Shown: positions 24,787-35,311 of the stretch, piece after piece
Position numbering within the stretch: the first letter of the stretch is position 1
Layout: each line of letters begins with the position of its first letter
DNA from: Crocinitomicaceae bacterium
GTDB lineage: Bacteria; Bacteroidota; Bacteroidia; Flavobacteriales_D; Crocinitomicaceae
Assembly (NCBI GenBank): GCA_016719925.1
Contig: JADJYC010000003.1
Location: forward strand, 1-64,000
Length of the DNA stretch: 64,000 bases
Direction: 5' to 3'
Notes under the pieces: generated by a model
Seen by the model: only the letters and a program-made list of their open reading frames with translations
Databases searched by the model: none
Told to the model about the DNA's origin: nothing
Translations under genes and position numbers: made by a program

Positions 24787-26022
24787 ATGCTCAAACTCCT
24801 CGAAAAATTCGAGAATAAAAGACCAGAGATTGTATTTGAGTGGAAAGATTCCGAAACAGAAGCGGAAGGATGGGTGGTCATCAATTCATTGCGCGGAGGT
24901 GCTGCCGGAGGCGGGACCAGAATGCGCGTAGGTTTGGATAAACGTGAAGTTGAATCCCTCGCAAAAACAATGGAAGTAAAATTCACCGTTGCGGGTCCGC
25001 AAATCGGTGGTGCAAAATCAGGAATTAATTTTGATCCGAAAGATCCGCGTAAAGAAGGTGTGCTGCGAAGATGGTACGCTGCCGTTACTCCGTTACTGAA
25101 ACATTATTATGGTACGGGCGGAGATCTGAACGTGGATGAAATTCATGAAGTGATTCCGATTACAGAAGATTGTGGTGTATGGCATCCGCAGGAAGGTGTA
25201 TTCAACGGACATTTTCAGCCGCGTGAATCACAGAAAATTAATCGTATAGGACAACTCAGACAAGGTGTTCTTAAAGTGATTGAAGACAAATCTTTTTCTC
25301 CGGATGTATCCAGAAAATATGTTGTTGCAGATATGATCACCGGATATGGTGTTGCGGAATCAATCAAACATTATTATTCCATTTGGGGCGGTGATGTAAA
25401 AGGAAAAAGAGTCATTGTTCAGGGTTGGGGAAATGTTGGTTCTGCCGGTGCATATTACCTGGCACAACAGGGAGCAAAAATTGTGGGAATCATTGACCGG
25501 GTTGGTGGCTTAATTAAACCTGAAGGATTTTCTTTTGAAGAAATCAGACAGTTGTTCTTAAATAAAAATGGAAATGAACTGGTAGCTCCCGGCATGTTGT
25601 CTTATGACGAGGTAAATTCAAAAATCTGGGATGTAAACGCAGAAATTTTTATTCCTTGTGCCGGCTCAAGAATGATTACCAAAGATCAGGCAGACAGAAT
25701 GATCAAGGCAGGTGTTGAAGTTATTTCATCCGGTGCCAATGTTCCTTTTGCTGATAAAGAAATTTTCTTCGGACCAATTGCCGTTGAAACAGATAATAAA
25801 ATTGCTGTTATTCCTGATTTTATTTCCAACTGCGGAATGGCACGTGTATTTGCCTATCTGATGAGTTCAGATATTCCAAAACTGACTGATCAGGGAATAT
25901 TTGAAGACACATCAGCAACTATTAAAAATGCCCTGGTTGACGCGCATAAAAAGAACAGTGCCAAAACCAAAATAGCCCAAACGGCTTTTGAAATCGCCCT
26001 ACATAAACTAATAAATAACTAA
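24787..26022 (+). CDS. Glu/Leu/Phe/Val dehydrogenase
   Basis: 411 residues, an NAD(P)-dependent amino-acid dehydrogenase of the glutamate dehydrogenase superfamily. The catalytic lysine region GPQIGGAKSGI, the substrate part GTGGDLNVDE and the Rossmann motif VQGWGNVGSAGA are intact. The length and N-terminus (WVVINSLRGGAAGGGTRM) place it in the Bacteroidota branch usually annotated as glutamate dehydrogenase or leucine dehydrogenase-like; the substrate is uncertain. It is 17 bases upstream of nhaD. Confidence 0.9.
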   Translation: MLKLLEKFENKRPEIVFEWKDSETEAEGWVVINSLRGGAAGGGTRMRVGLDKREVESLAKTMEVKFTVAGPQIGGAKSGINFDPKDPRKEGVLRRWYAAVTPLLKHYYGTGGDLNVDEIHEVIPITEDCGVWHPQEGVFNGHFQPRESQKINRIGQLRQGVLKVIEDKSFSPDVSRKYVVADMITGYGVAESIKHYYSIWGGDVKGKRVIVQGWGNVGSAGAYYLAQQGAKIVGIIDRVGGLIKPEGFSFEEIRQLFLNKNGNELVAPGMLSYDEVNSKIWDVNAEIFIPCAGSRMITKDQADRMIKAGVEVISSGANVPFADKEIFFGPIAVETDNKIAVIPDFISNCGMARVFAYLMSSDIPKLTDQGIFEDTSATIKNALVDAHKKNSAKTKIAQTAFEIALHKLINN

Positions 26023-26039
26023 CCTAAAAAATTGAATTT

Positions 26040-27527
26040 ATGGGAATTGAATACATCATGGTAATTATATTCATTTTGGGATATATTGCCATTGCAACAG
26101 AACATTCTATACACATCAACAAAGCAGCAAGTGCCATTCTTATTGGTATGTTATGTTGGGGGATTTACGCAGTTTGGCCGGCACAACATTTAAAAGTTGA
26201 TACTTCTAAAACTGTTCTTGAGTTAAGCAGGGATGCGGAAATGACTGAACGCAATCCTGCCTTGTCAAGTTACTTTTACAAAATTCAGCAGGATCATATG
26301 GAAGAAGTTTACCGTGATCCGGTTGGAATGGCAGATAAATTAAATATCCCTGCAGAAGAAACTCCACATCATGTGCAGCATTATGTTGAACATGGTTTGT
26401 CTCACCACCTTTTTGATATCGCTGGGATCTTATTGTTCCTTTTAGGCGCAATGACTATTGTTGAATTGATGGATGCACACTCTGCATTTGAAGTAATTAC
26501 CAGCAGAATTTCATCACTGAACAAAGTAAAACTTTTGTGGATTGTAAGTATTGTAACTTTCTTTTTGTCTGCCGCACTCGACAACCTGACAACAGCCATT
26601 GTAATGATTTCTGTAATACGTAAGCTGATTGATGATAAAGAAACAAAATGGATTTTCGGAGGTTTCATTATTATGGCGGCAAACTCAGGTGGTGCCTGGT
26701 CTCCTATTGGTGACGTTACTACAACTATGTTATGGAACAATGGTCAATTACCTGATTCTATGGCATTGATTACCCATGTATTTTTACCTTCTATTGCATC
26801 TCTGATGATTCCGCTTTTATTAGCATCTGTTATGATGAAAGGAAGTGTAGAACGGCCAGGTAAAGTGGATCACGGAACGGGGCATGGAAATAGTTCTGTA
26901 AGTAATTCTGAGCGGAATTTAATTTTTGCACTCGGTTTGGGAGGTTTACTTTTTGTTCCTATCTGGAAAACAGTTACGCACTTGCCTCCATACACAGGAA
27001 TGATGTTCAGTTTGGGAGTGATTTGGGTAGTAAGTGAACTGATGCACAAGAAAAAATCAAATGAAAATAAAAGAGGTTTATCCGTTATTGCCGTTTTACA
27101 AAAAATTGATACATCCAGTGTTTTATTTTTCTTGGGAATTCTGATGGCAGTTGCCGCTTTACAAGAGGTTGGGCATTTGACCGCTGCAGCACATTTTTTG
27201 GATAACGCACTGAACGGAAATATGTACACGATTAATGTTTCTATTGGTTTGCTTTCAGCCATAGTGGATAACGTACCATTGGTAGCTGCGGCACAAGGAA
27301 TGTATCCTTTGATTGAAGGATCTCACTTTGCTGTCAACGGATCCTTCTGGCAATTTCTTGCATACTGTGCCGGAACAGGTGGATCAATTTTGATCATTGG
27401 ATCAGCTGCCGGTGTTGCAGTTATGGGATTAGAGCATATTCCGTTTGGCTGGTATATCAAAAAAATAAGTCTTTATGCGTTGGTTGGATATCTTGGAGGG
27501 GCTGCGGTTTTCTATTTCATGGCATAA
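26040..27527 (+). CDS. nhaD: Sodium:proton antiporter NhaD
   Basis: 495 residues, an integral inner-membrane Na+/H+ antiporter of the ion-transporter superfamily. About 12 hydrophobic helices are visible. The conserved block SAALDNLTTAIVMISVIRKL with the SGGAWSPIGDVTTTMLW motif is diagnostic of NhaD, as is the later DNVPLVAAAQG. A large loop after the first helices (residues about 50-120) is hydrophilic and His-rich. The ExbB-ExbD-TonB genes follow, all in the same direction. Confidence 0.94.
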   Translation: MGIEYIMVIIFILGYIAIATEHSIHINKAASAILIGMLCWGIYAVWPAQHLKVDTSKTVLELSRDAEMTERNPALSSYFYKIQQDHMEEVYRDPVGMADKLNIPAEETPHHVQHYVEHGLSHHLFDIAGILLFLLGAMTIVELMDAHSAFEVITSRISSLNKVKLLWIVSIVTFFLSAALDNLTTAIVMISVIRKLIDDKETKWIFGGFIIMAANSGGAWSPIGDVTTTMLWNNGQLPDSMALITHVFLPSIASLMIPLLLASVMMKGSVERPGKVDHGTGHGNSSVSNSERNLIFALGLGGLLFVPIWKTVTHLPPYTGMMFSLGVIWVVSELMHKKKSNENKRGLSVIAVLQKIDTSSVLFFLGILMAVAALQEVGHLTAAAHFLDNALNGNMYTINVSIGLLSAIVDNVPLVAAAQGMYPLIEGSHFAVNGSFWQFLAYCAGTGGSILIIGSAAGVAVMGLEHIPFGWYIKKISLYALVGYLGGAAVFYFMA

Positions 27528-27575
27528 TGTAACAAAATGATTTCTAAGACGTTCTTAAATTATATTCGATAAGTT

Positions 27576-28283
27576 ATGAGTTTTTACACGGTATTGCTTC
27601 AAACAGGTGATCTTGCTGGTACAGATAATCAGCAGATGGCTGAAGGTGTAGATGAGCTGACACGCGAAATTCCGGTTTGGGATTTAGTGCTGATGGGTGG
27701 CTGGACAATGATTCCACTTGCCATTTTATCTGTCATGACCATTTACATTTTTGTAGAACGTTTTCTGATGATTCAAAAAGCGCTCAAAGATGAACGCAAT
27801 TTCATGACTCAGGTAAAAGCGTATCTGATTGAAGGAAAAATTGATGCCGCACGTGCACTTTGCTCTCAAACAAATAATCCAGCGGCACGCATGGTTGAAA
27901 AAGGAATTTCACGAATCGGAAAACCAATGAAAGACATTGTCAGTTCAATTGAAAATGTCGGTAAACTTGAAATCTATCAGCTTGAAAAAAGAATGGGATT
28001 TTTAGCTACCGTTGCGGGTGCTGCGCCAATGATTGGTTTCCTTGGTACAACCTTAGGTATGATCAAAACATTTCACGCGCTGAAATTTGAAAAAACAATT
28101 GAGCTGGCCAATATTTCGGGAGGTATCATGGAAGCAATGGTAACAACCGTTGCAGGATTGATTATCGGCATTATTGCGTTTATGGCATACAACTTTATGG
28201 TGTCTAAAGTTGACAAAGTCATTCACCACATGGAAGGTGCATCCATTGAATTTTTGGATTTATTGAACGAACCTGGTAAATAG
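27576..28283 (+). CDS. exbB: MotA/TolQ/ExbB proton-channel protein
   Basis: 235 residues with three main transmembrane helices. The motif RMGFLATVAGAAPMIGFLGT and the C-terminal GGIMEAMVTTVAGLIIGIIA are the defining ExbB/TolQ segments. With ExbD it forms the proton-driven motor of the inner membrane that energises TonB. A TATATTCG, one mismatch from the -7 consensus, lies at 27561-27568. ExbD follows after 14 bases. Confidence 0.92.
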   Translation: MSFYTVLLQTGDLAGTDNQQMAEGVDELTREIPVWDLVLMGGWTMIPLAILSVMTIYIFVERFLMIQKALKDERNFMTQVKAYLIEGKIDAARALCSQTNNPAARMVEKGISRIGKPMKDIVSSIENVGKLEIYQLEKRMGFLATVAGAAPMIGFLGTTLGMIKTFHALKFEKTIELANISGGIMEAMVTTVAGLIIGIIAFMAYNFMVSKVDKVIHHMEGASIEFLDLLNEPGK

Positions 28284-28297
28284 TTGTATTCAGTTAT

Positions 28298-28696
28298 ATG
28301 AATCTGGGAAGAAGAAATAAAGTGAAACTTGAAGCCAGCATGGCATCCATGACTGACCTCATTTTTCTCATGCTCATTTTCTTTATCATTATGAGTACGA
28401 TGAGCCGTCAGACTTTACCGGTTGATCTGCCGTCAAACCAAAATTCATCACCTTCATCGAAAGACGGAGTTGAAATTGGAATCACTGCAGACAACAAATA
28501 TTTTTTCAATTCAGAAGCACCGGAAAATTATACGTTTGAAGAAGTTGTTCCGATTCTGGAAGGCAAGATGTCTGAAAGTGGTCAGGATGGTTTAAAAATT
28601 TCAGGAGATAAAACGGCAAATTACGAAGCAATCTTTTCAATTATCGCGCTGGCGAAACAAAGAGGCTGGAAACCCGTATTATCATATCAGATGTAA
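28298..28696 (+). CDS. exbD: ExbD/TolR biopolymer transport protein
   Basis: 132 residues. A single N-terminal transmembrane helix contains the conserved Asp of SMTDLIFLMLIFFIIMST, the proton-relay residue of ExbD/TolR. The periplasmic domain follows with GVEIGITADNKYFFN and a C-terminal KQRGWKPVLSY. It lies between exbB and tonB. Confidence 0.92.
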   Translation: MNLGRRNKVKLEASMASMTDLIFLMLIFFIIMSTMSRQTLPVDLPSNQNSSPSSKDGVEIGITADNKYFFNSEAPENYTFEEVVPILEGKMSESGQDGLKISGDKTANYEAIFSIIALAKQRGWKPVLSYQM

Positions 28697-28711
28697 TTGT
28701 TAAACAAAAAA

Positions 28712-28721
28712 AGAGGAGGGG
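28712..28721 (+). promoter_or_regulatory. Strong Shine-Dalgarno-like sequence before tonB
   Basis: AGAGGAGGGG ends 3 bases before the ATG at 28725, with the GGAGG core 5 bases away. Nearly all other starts in the window lack such a sequence, as is usual in this phylum. Confidence 0.5.
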
Positions 28722-28724
28722 ATT

Positions 28725-29464
28725 ATGAACGCAATTGTAAAAGGAATAAGAGCACTGAAAGAAGAAGATCACCGCAGGGCATTATATGCTTCGATGGTTT
28801 TTATCATGCTCATGATTTTGTTTTTCTTACTGGTAAGTCTGGAAGAACCAGATCCTCCTCTGCAGGAAGTGATTGTGCCAATTGAAATGGAGAACATTGT
28901 CATTCCTGAAGAATTTATGGAAGAAGCAGGAGGTGGTGGTTCTGAGGGTGGTCCCAGTCCGGTTGATCAGCAAGTTGAAAATTCGGCAGAAGAACAACCC
29001 ACACAACAAGAACATAGTGTTGAAGTAAATGCTGGGAATCAAAATCAAACTGAGAATGGAGTTAATAACGAACCTCAGCCTGATCAGTCTTTAGGATTTA
29101 ACGGAGGCAATGGCAGTGATAACGGCCAGGGAGAAGGAGACGGATTCGGTGACGGTGACGGAACCAATGTTGGAAACGGATCAGGACCAAACGGAGATGG
29201 AGTTTATAATCCTTCCAGAAAAGTTGTAACCCCTCCGACATTTAATGCCTATGCTCAGGAAGTTGGAAAAATTGCATTGGATATTTGGGTAGATGAAAAC
29301 GGAAACGTAACCAAAGTGCGTTATAAAGAATCAAAATCAACCAGTGGTGATGCTTATCTTATTTCACTTGCAACCAAAGCTGCAAAACAATGAAATACGA
29401 TAAAAAACCGGGAGCAGGAGTTGAACATGTGGGATATCAGATTTTCGAATTCAAAAAAGCTTAA
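28725..29464 (+). CDS. TonB-family energy transducer, frameshifted near 3' end
   Basis: The restored protein has 246 residues: a short cytoplasmic part, one transmembrane helix (MVFIMLMILFFLLVSL), a long periplasmic linker rich in Gly, Asn and Glu (residues about 60-160, unlike the Pro-rich linker of model TonB) and a C-terminal domain KIALDIWVDENGNVTKVRYK typical of TonB. The literal frame stops at 29393. One extra A in the run at 29384-29387 gives the ending DKKPGAGVEHVGYQIFEFKKA at 29464. It completes an exbB-exbD-tonB operon that could power the TonB-dependent receptor at 56248-58562. Confidence 0.85.
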
Positions 29465-29465
29465 A

Positions 29466-29521
29466 TTCTCCGTGATTCTCTGTGTCCTCTGTGTCTCTGT
29501 GGTGAAAATTTCAATTTGAGC
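29466..29521. repeat. CTCTGTGTC-rich intergenic block
   Basis: CTCCGTGATTCTCTGTGTCC and following CTCTGTGTCTCTGTGG fill the gap before folC. The same words recur, partly inverted, at 30745-30819. Confidence 0.4.
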
Positions 29522-29522
29522 C

Positions 29523-30734
29523 ATGAATTATCAGGAAACAGTGTCATGGTTGTTTGATCAGCTTCCAAATTATCAATTGCAGGGAACATCAGCTTACAAA
29601 CCCGGACTGCAAAACATAGAAAAACTTTTAGATTTAACCGGACATCCTGAAAAGGATCTCCGGTTTTTTCATGTTGCAGGCACTAACGGAAAAGGATCTG
29701 TCTCAAACATGCTGGCAAGCATCATGCAGGAACACGAATACAAAACAGGTTTATTCACCAGTCCGCATTTGCATGATTTCAGAGAACGGATTCGGATCAA
29801 CGGAGAAATGATATCTGAAAAATTTGTGATTGATTTTGTAGCCCGTTTTAAAGATACATGGAAAGAAATTCAGCCATCCTTTTTTGAAATAACAACTGCT
29901 ATGGCATTTTCTGCCTTCAAAGAAAACGGTTGTGAAATATGTATCATAGAAACAGGACTGGGTGGAAGACTTGATTCAACAAACATTATAACGCCTGAAG
30001 TTTCAATTGTCACCAATATCGGTTTGGAGCATACGCAGTTTTTAGGAGACTCTCTTGAAAAAATTGCTTACGAAAAGGCAGGAATTATAAAGCCAAATGT
30101 TCCGGTTGTTATTGGTGAATGGGATAATGAAACCAAACCGGTTTTTGAAAGAGCAGCATCTTTCATTAATGCACCTTTACATCATGCAACTCCTGTTTCA
30201 GGAATCGAATCAGATTTACAGGGCAGATTTCAGCAAAAAAATATTGCCACCGTTTTTAAAGTAATTGAAGTTTTGCGTGCAGCCGGCTGGAATTTTATTC
30301 CGCAGAAAGTGAGTGACGGACTGATGCATGTTTCTCAGAACACAAAATTCAAAGCACGTTTTCAAAAATTACAGGACAAGCCTACAGTTATTGTAGATGC
30401 TGCACACAATGTAGATGGAGTCAGAACTCTGTTTGCTGAAATAGCACAAATGAATTTTGAAAAACTGCATTTGATTTACGGTGCAGCCAATGACAAAGAT
30501 TTGAAAAGCATTTTCAAACTTTTTCCGAAAGATGCAACTTATTATTTTTCAGAATTTGATTCCAAAAGGTCTGTTCATACAGATGACTTTATTGAATTGG
30601 CAGGTGAATTTAATTTGGATGCGGATTTTTTTTCGTACTCAGGAGACGCTATAGCCGCAGCTTATCAGTCAACAAATGAAAATGATCTGATTATTATTTT
30701 CGGCAGCTTTTATTTGGTGCAGGAGTTTGTGTGA
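29523..30734 (+). CDS. folC: Bifunctional dihydrofolate/folylpolyglutamate synthase
   Basis: 403 residues of the Mur ligase superfamily. FolC adds glutamate to dihydropteroate and folates. The P-loop HVAGTNGKGSVSNML, the SPHLHDFRERI block, the ETGLGGRLDSTN motif and the C-terminal VDAAHNVDGV and IIFGSFYLV are all present. It follows the tonB gene after 58 bases and is followed by a long inverted repeat. Confidence 0.94.
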   Translation: MNYQETVSWLFDQLPNYQLQGTSAYKPGLQNIEKLLDLTGHPEKDLRFFHVAGTNGKGSVSNMLASIMQEHEYKTGLFTSPHLHDFRERIRINGEMISEKFVIDFVARFKDTWKEIQPSFFEITTAMAFSAFKENGCEICIIETGLGGRLDSTNIITPEVSIVTNIGLEHTQFLGDSLEKIAYEKAGIIKPNVPVVIGEWDNETKPVFERAASFINAPLHHATPVSGIESDLQGRFQQKNIATVFKVIEVLRAAGWNFIPQKVSDGLMHVSQNTKFKARFQKLQDKPTVIVDAAHNVDGVRTLFAEIAQMNFEKLHLIYGAANDKDLKSIFKLFPKDATYYFSEFDSKRSVHTDDFIELAGEFNLDADFFSYSGDAIAAAYQSTNENDLIIIFGSFYLVQEFV

Positions 30735-30744
30735 TTTTTTTTTT

Positions 30745-30819
30745 ACACAGAGAAGCGGAGGAAACAAAGAATAACAGAGAAATTCTCTGCTCTTACTCTG
30801 TTCTCTCCGCTTCTCCATG
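30745..30819. terminator. Long inverted repeat between convergent genes
   Basis: GAGAAGCGGAG (30750-30760) pairs with CTCCGCTTCTC (30805-30815), and an inner ACAGAGAA/TTCTCTG pair extends the structure. It lies between the convergent folC and beta-propeller genes and could terminate both. It is built from the same CTCTGTG words as 29466-29521. Confidence 0.55.
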
Positions 30820-30829
30820 TTAACTAAAA

Positions 30830-33800
30830 TTATTCCGTCTTCCAATCACTGCGCGCAGGCGTATAAGGAACTCCGGCTGCATTAAGTTTGATTTCCAAAG
30901 CTTCAATGCGTGCTTTTAAATCATCTACATTTTTTCTCAGTCCTGCGTACTCTTCTTTAGCAATTACATACTGCTCTTTTTGAGTATTAGTAACGTTGCT
31001 TGTTGAATACCAGCACTGCCCCACTATCCCCTCAATACGATCACCGGTGCTTGGCCCCGTTTCCATTTCACGACCTGATTTATGATAATTTCCCCACATC
31101 TGAATATGTGTTTTTTCAATCAGATCTTCCAATGCATTTACTTCATTGAGCAAACTCAAATCTGCTCCCGGATAATTCTGTATGGCTGTTTTAATATAAT
31201 TCAAACTGTTTTTTAGTTCTTCAAATTCAGCAGCTGTTCCTCTGAATGAACGGCGCAGTTCAGATAATTCTTTTTTGAAAGCCAGTACTTCATCAGACTG
31301 ACGTGCAAGCGAAGAATTTTCCAAAGCCTTAACATCAAACGAAACCGGATCAGCCACTTTAGCAAGCACACCATTTGAACTCATGTGTATTTCTACCGCA
31401 TATTTTCCAGGCAAAACAAGCGGACCTTCATCCGGATAACTGTATCTGCCGGGTGCTCCTTTATATAATTCTGTTGGTGTTGTTGTTGGATATCTGAGAT
31501 TCCATGTTACCCGGTTAATTCCGGAAGAAGCACCGGTTTTAATTCTGTTTACTTCATTTCCTGATGCATCACGGATAATAAAAAGTAAAAATGGATCTTC
31601 CCATAAATCTTCAGCTAAAAATTCTGCTTCAGTCGGATATTCAATATTTTCTCCTGCCTCTTTCTTTTTCTTTTCTTCAGCCTGTCTGATTGATTTTGGT
31701 GATTGCGGAACATCTTTAATGTAATAAGTAAATGTTGCTCCAAAAGGTGGATTATCCGCCAGATAAAATCCTGACCCCCTGAGATGATCTGCCTGTTAAC
31801 CCAAGCGGACTTGACTCAATATATTCAAGAGCTGTTCTTACAGGAAATACAAAACCTGTTTTATTCAGATTTTCTGAATTCAGATTTCTTAACGGAGAAT
31901 AATCATCCAGCACATAAAATCCTCTTCCAAAAGAAGCGAGTACCAAATCATTCTCTCTTGTCTGAATGACCATATCTTTAATTGCAATTGTTGGCAATCC
32001 AGATTTCAGCTGAATCCAGTTTATTCCTCCGTTCAATGTAAAATAACATCCAAACTCTGTTCCTGCAAACATCAGATCAGCGTTCACGTGATCCTGAGCA
32101 AGGCAATAAACTGTTCCGCGCTGCGGCAAATCACCTGTAATTGAAACCCAGCTGTCTCCTTTGTTTGTACTCTTAAAAATATACGGTTTGAAATCTCCGT
32201 TTTTGTGATTGTTGAAAATTGCGAATACAACATTTTCATCGTGCTTTGATGCTACAATCTGATTCACATAAGTCATTGCCGGTATACCCGGAAAATTATC
32301 TTTTTTACTCCACGTTGATCCGCCATCTTTTGTAATCTGAATTAATCCGTCATCTGTTCCAACGTAAAGTAAATTTTCATTTTTTGGTGATTCATCCAGC
32401 GCAGTGATATTTCCAAAGATGGAAGTTGATTGATTTTTCATTACCACATCCGGTGATTGTACTTCACCCATTACTTCAAATTTATTTCTGTCCAGCTGTC
32501 TGGTTAAATCCGGCGAAATAGTTTTCCAGGTATTTCCCTGATCATCACTTCTGAATAATTTATTTGCGGCAAAATACAAACGCTTGTTATCATGATTAGA
32601 AATTACCAAAGGCGCATCCCAGTTCCAGCGGTATGCGTCTTCACCTTTACCAGGCATTGGCTGAATTCCGATAGCTTCACCGCTTTGTTTGTCGTATCTC
32701 ACAATCCATCCATATTGCGCCTGCGCATAAACGATGTTTGGATTTGTAGGATCAATCTGAGATTCAAAACCATCACCACCGTTTGTAATAAACCAATCTG
32801 AATTCAAAATTCCTGCATTGTTGATTGATCTTGACGGACCACCCATGGAATTATTATCCTGAGTTCCTCCGTACACATTATAAAAAGGATAATCATTATC
32901 CAACGCTACTTTATAAAACTGAGTGATTGGTAAATTTTGTTTGAACTCCCAGCTTGAAGCATGATCCCATGTTTCATATAATCCGCCATCACAACCAACC
33001 AGCCAGTGACGCGTATCCTGCGGATCAATCCAAATACAATGATTGTCTACGTGTTTGTCATTTTCACCGGTCATCTGAAAAGTTTTGCCGCCATCTTCAG
33101 TATGATGCAGCCAGGTATCCATACTGAAAACTTTATTGACATCAACCGGATCACAAATCAATTCCTGATAATAATTTCCGCTTGTAGAATACGATGAGCG
33201 TTTTTCAAAACTTGCTCCTTTATTAGTTGAACGATACGTTCCGCTCTGACCATTTTCTGCTTCAATAATTGCATAAATATAATTTGGATCAGCAGGTGAA
33301 ACGGCAAGACCAACACGACCCAAATTGGAAGAAGGCAAACCACTTTTTAATTGTATCCAGGTAGTACCGCCATCAGTTGATTTAAAAACACCGCTTTCAG
33401 CACCACCACCAATGTACGTATAGACATGACGTCTGCGCTGATGCACTGCTTCGTAAAGTACATCCGGATTTGAAGGATCCATAATCAAATCACATGTTCC
33501 GCTGTTTTCAGAAATAAAGTGAATTTGTTTCCATGTTTTACCACCGTCAGTTGTTTTATACACACCTCTGTCTCCACCCGGTGCCCAAAGCGGACCGTAT
33601 GATGCCACATAAACAACATCTGAATTTCTTGGATCAACAATAATTTTTGAAATGTGCTCAGAATTTTTCAATCCCATATTTGTCCAGGAAGCTCCGCCAT
33701 CTGTGGATTTATAAACTCCATCACCGTAAGCAACAGAACGCTGGTTATTATTCTCACCTGTTCCCAGCCAGATAGTGCTGGTATTATTTGGATCAATGGT

Positions 33801-34109
33801 TATACAACCTGTTGAGTAAGATCCGTAACTATCAAAAATTGGATAAAACGTATTTCCATGATTGGTTGTTTTCCAAACTCCTCCTGAAGCAACTGCCAGA
33901 TAATATTCACTTGTATTTTCAGGATTCACAGCAATATCAGCAATACGGCCAGATGCCATAGCTGGTCCAATATTTCTAAATGATAAACCAGAAACCAAAC
34001 CGGAATTAATATTGGAAGAATTTCCTGCGGGCTGATCAGTTTTTTTTTGAGCGAGTACAGATGCAGAAGCAAATAACAATGCTCCGGAAACAACCAGAAA
34101 TAATTTCAT
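30830..34109 (-). CDS. VPS10/sortilin-type BNR-repeat exported protein, frameshifted
   Basis: About 1092 residues when restored. A signal peptide (ASVLAQ) precedes a long run of BNR/Asp-box repeats (for example STDGGASWTNMG, TTDGGKTWKQI, STNKGDSWVSI), forming two seven-bladed propellers of the sortilin/sialidase-like kind annotated as glycosyl hydrolase in Bacteroidota. The C-terminal third has a beta-sandwich (GAPGRYSYPDEGP) and a coiled coil (AEFEELKNSLNYIKTAIQ). One base too many in the C5 run at 31775-31779 separates the two open segments 31752-34109 and 30830-31414. There is no T9SS tail. The catalytic role is unproven; it may act as a large extracellular binding or scaffold protein. Confidence 0.82.
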
Positions 34110-34226
34110 AAGGGCTATAAATTTGACCCTAAAATAAGAAGAATGAATTGGTTTTTACAGAAATAAGGATGAAAGAAGATTTTTTACGATCAAACGGCTG
34201 AATTCAATGTGAAACAAATGAAGGTA

Positions 34227-35186
34227 TTACTTCTCTTTACAATCTTTGATATCATCACAACTTGTCAGAATCAAATTATCCAGTACCAGCAAAGATGCCA
34301 GGGCAAGCTGGGAATAATTCTGAGAAGAGTTTTTGAAATTTCCGTATTCCGATTTCCAGATTGTGGTGATTAAAGATTGTCCGGCCTGAGTTGGTTTAAC
34401 AACGTTGGTCATTACGCCTTCCACATTTCCAGCACCAGCATGATAAATGTGAAGTACCGTCAATCTGAACCATAGACTGAATTCATCTTCTTCATCCACG
34501 ATGATTCCGAATTTTCCAAGAATTCTTTTTGCTTCCGGTACACAACCAGTGCGTATTAAATGAGAGGACGCATAGGCTGCACGGCCGAAATCTTTTCTTT
34601 CATCGACATATTTGTCTACGCGCAAACCTCTGTTTATTGCTACAGTCTTCATTAGCTGGAAAGGGCCAACAGCACCTGCACCTGATTTTCCATGCAAACT
34701 TCCCGGACTTTCTATCATCAGAATAGCCTGAGCATACCAGGGGTCAGTATTGTTTTTTGCAAATTCATCAATTCCTCTTGAGATATTTGGAAGAACCAGA
34801 TCAAAGCGATAGAAATCACTTTTACCCGTGGTCATAAAAATTCTTGTATCAGCAGCAAGGTGATATTTTTCTCTCAGACCTGCCTTGTAAGCTTCTTTTT
34901 CTTCATCTGATTTTCTTTCCCATTGCGCCAAAGAAAGACGCTCCAGAATTTGCCGGGTAGTTGCAACATTCAACAGACAAGAGTCCGGCGAAAGATGCAT
35001 AATCTCTTTCCAGAAATTGGGCTGCGCCAGCGTATCCCATTTTTCAACAAAAAGTTCGGGGGTTTTTACAAATTTCAACACGTTGGTATCATTCATAGTT
35101 ACTTCAATCAGATGATCCTCATAATCATCCTGCGAATAACCTGAAACTGCCAATAACAGCGTTGAGAATAAAATCAGTTTTTGCAC
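34227..35186 (-). CDS. Lytic transglycosylase, SLT domain
   Basis: 319 residues with a signal peptide (KLILFSTLLLAVSGYSQ). The catalytic domain begins near residue 150 with AILMIESPGSLHGKSGAGAVGPFQLM, where the Glu of IESPG is the expected catalytic acid and the GAVGPFQLM block is the second SLT motif. The later AAYASSHLI and YHAGAGNVEGVM complete it. It cleaves glycan strands in the periplasm, yielding anhydro-MurNAc products that AnmK (23613-24698) can recycle. The N-terminal 130 residues are not assigned. Confidence 0.88.
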   Translation of the reverse strand: MQKLILFSTLLLAVSGYSQDDYEDHLIEVTMNDTNVLKFVKTPELFVEKWDTLAQPNFWKEIMHLSPDSCLLNVATTRQILERLSLAQWERKSDEEKEAYKAGLREKYHLAADTRIFMTTGKSDFYRFDLVLPNISRGIDEFAKNNTDPWYAQAILMIESPGSLHGKSGAGAVGPFQLMKTVAINRGLRVDKYVDERKDFGRAAYASSHLIRTGCVPEAKRILGKFGIIVDEEDEFSLWFRLTVLHIYHAGAGNVEGVMTNVVKPTQAGQSLITTIWKSEYGNFKNSSQNYSQLALASLLVLDNLILTSCDDIKDCKEK

Positions 35187-35311
35187 GGTAATTTTATTTT
35201 TAAACGTTGATCAGGACTAAAGTTACAAATTCTCTTAATCAGATCAAATACCACCAGCTCTGTTTTTGAGCCAAAAAATGTTAATAGAACTTTTCGTCTG
35301 AACAAAAGCAA

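Noticed and set aside
30830..31414. Independent coiled-coil protein gene
   Set aside because: The same frame is open up to about 31780 and continues the beta-propeller protein after a C5 run error.
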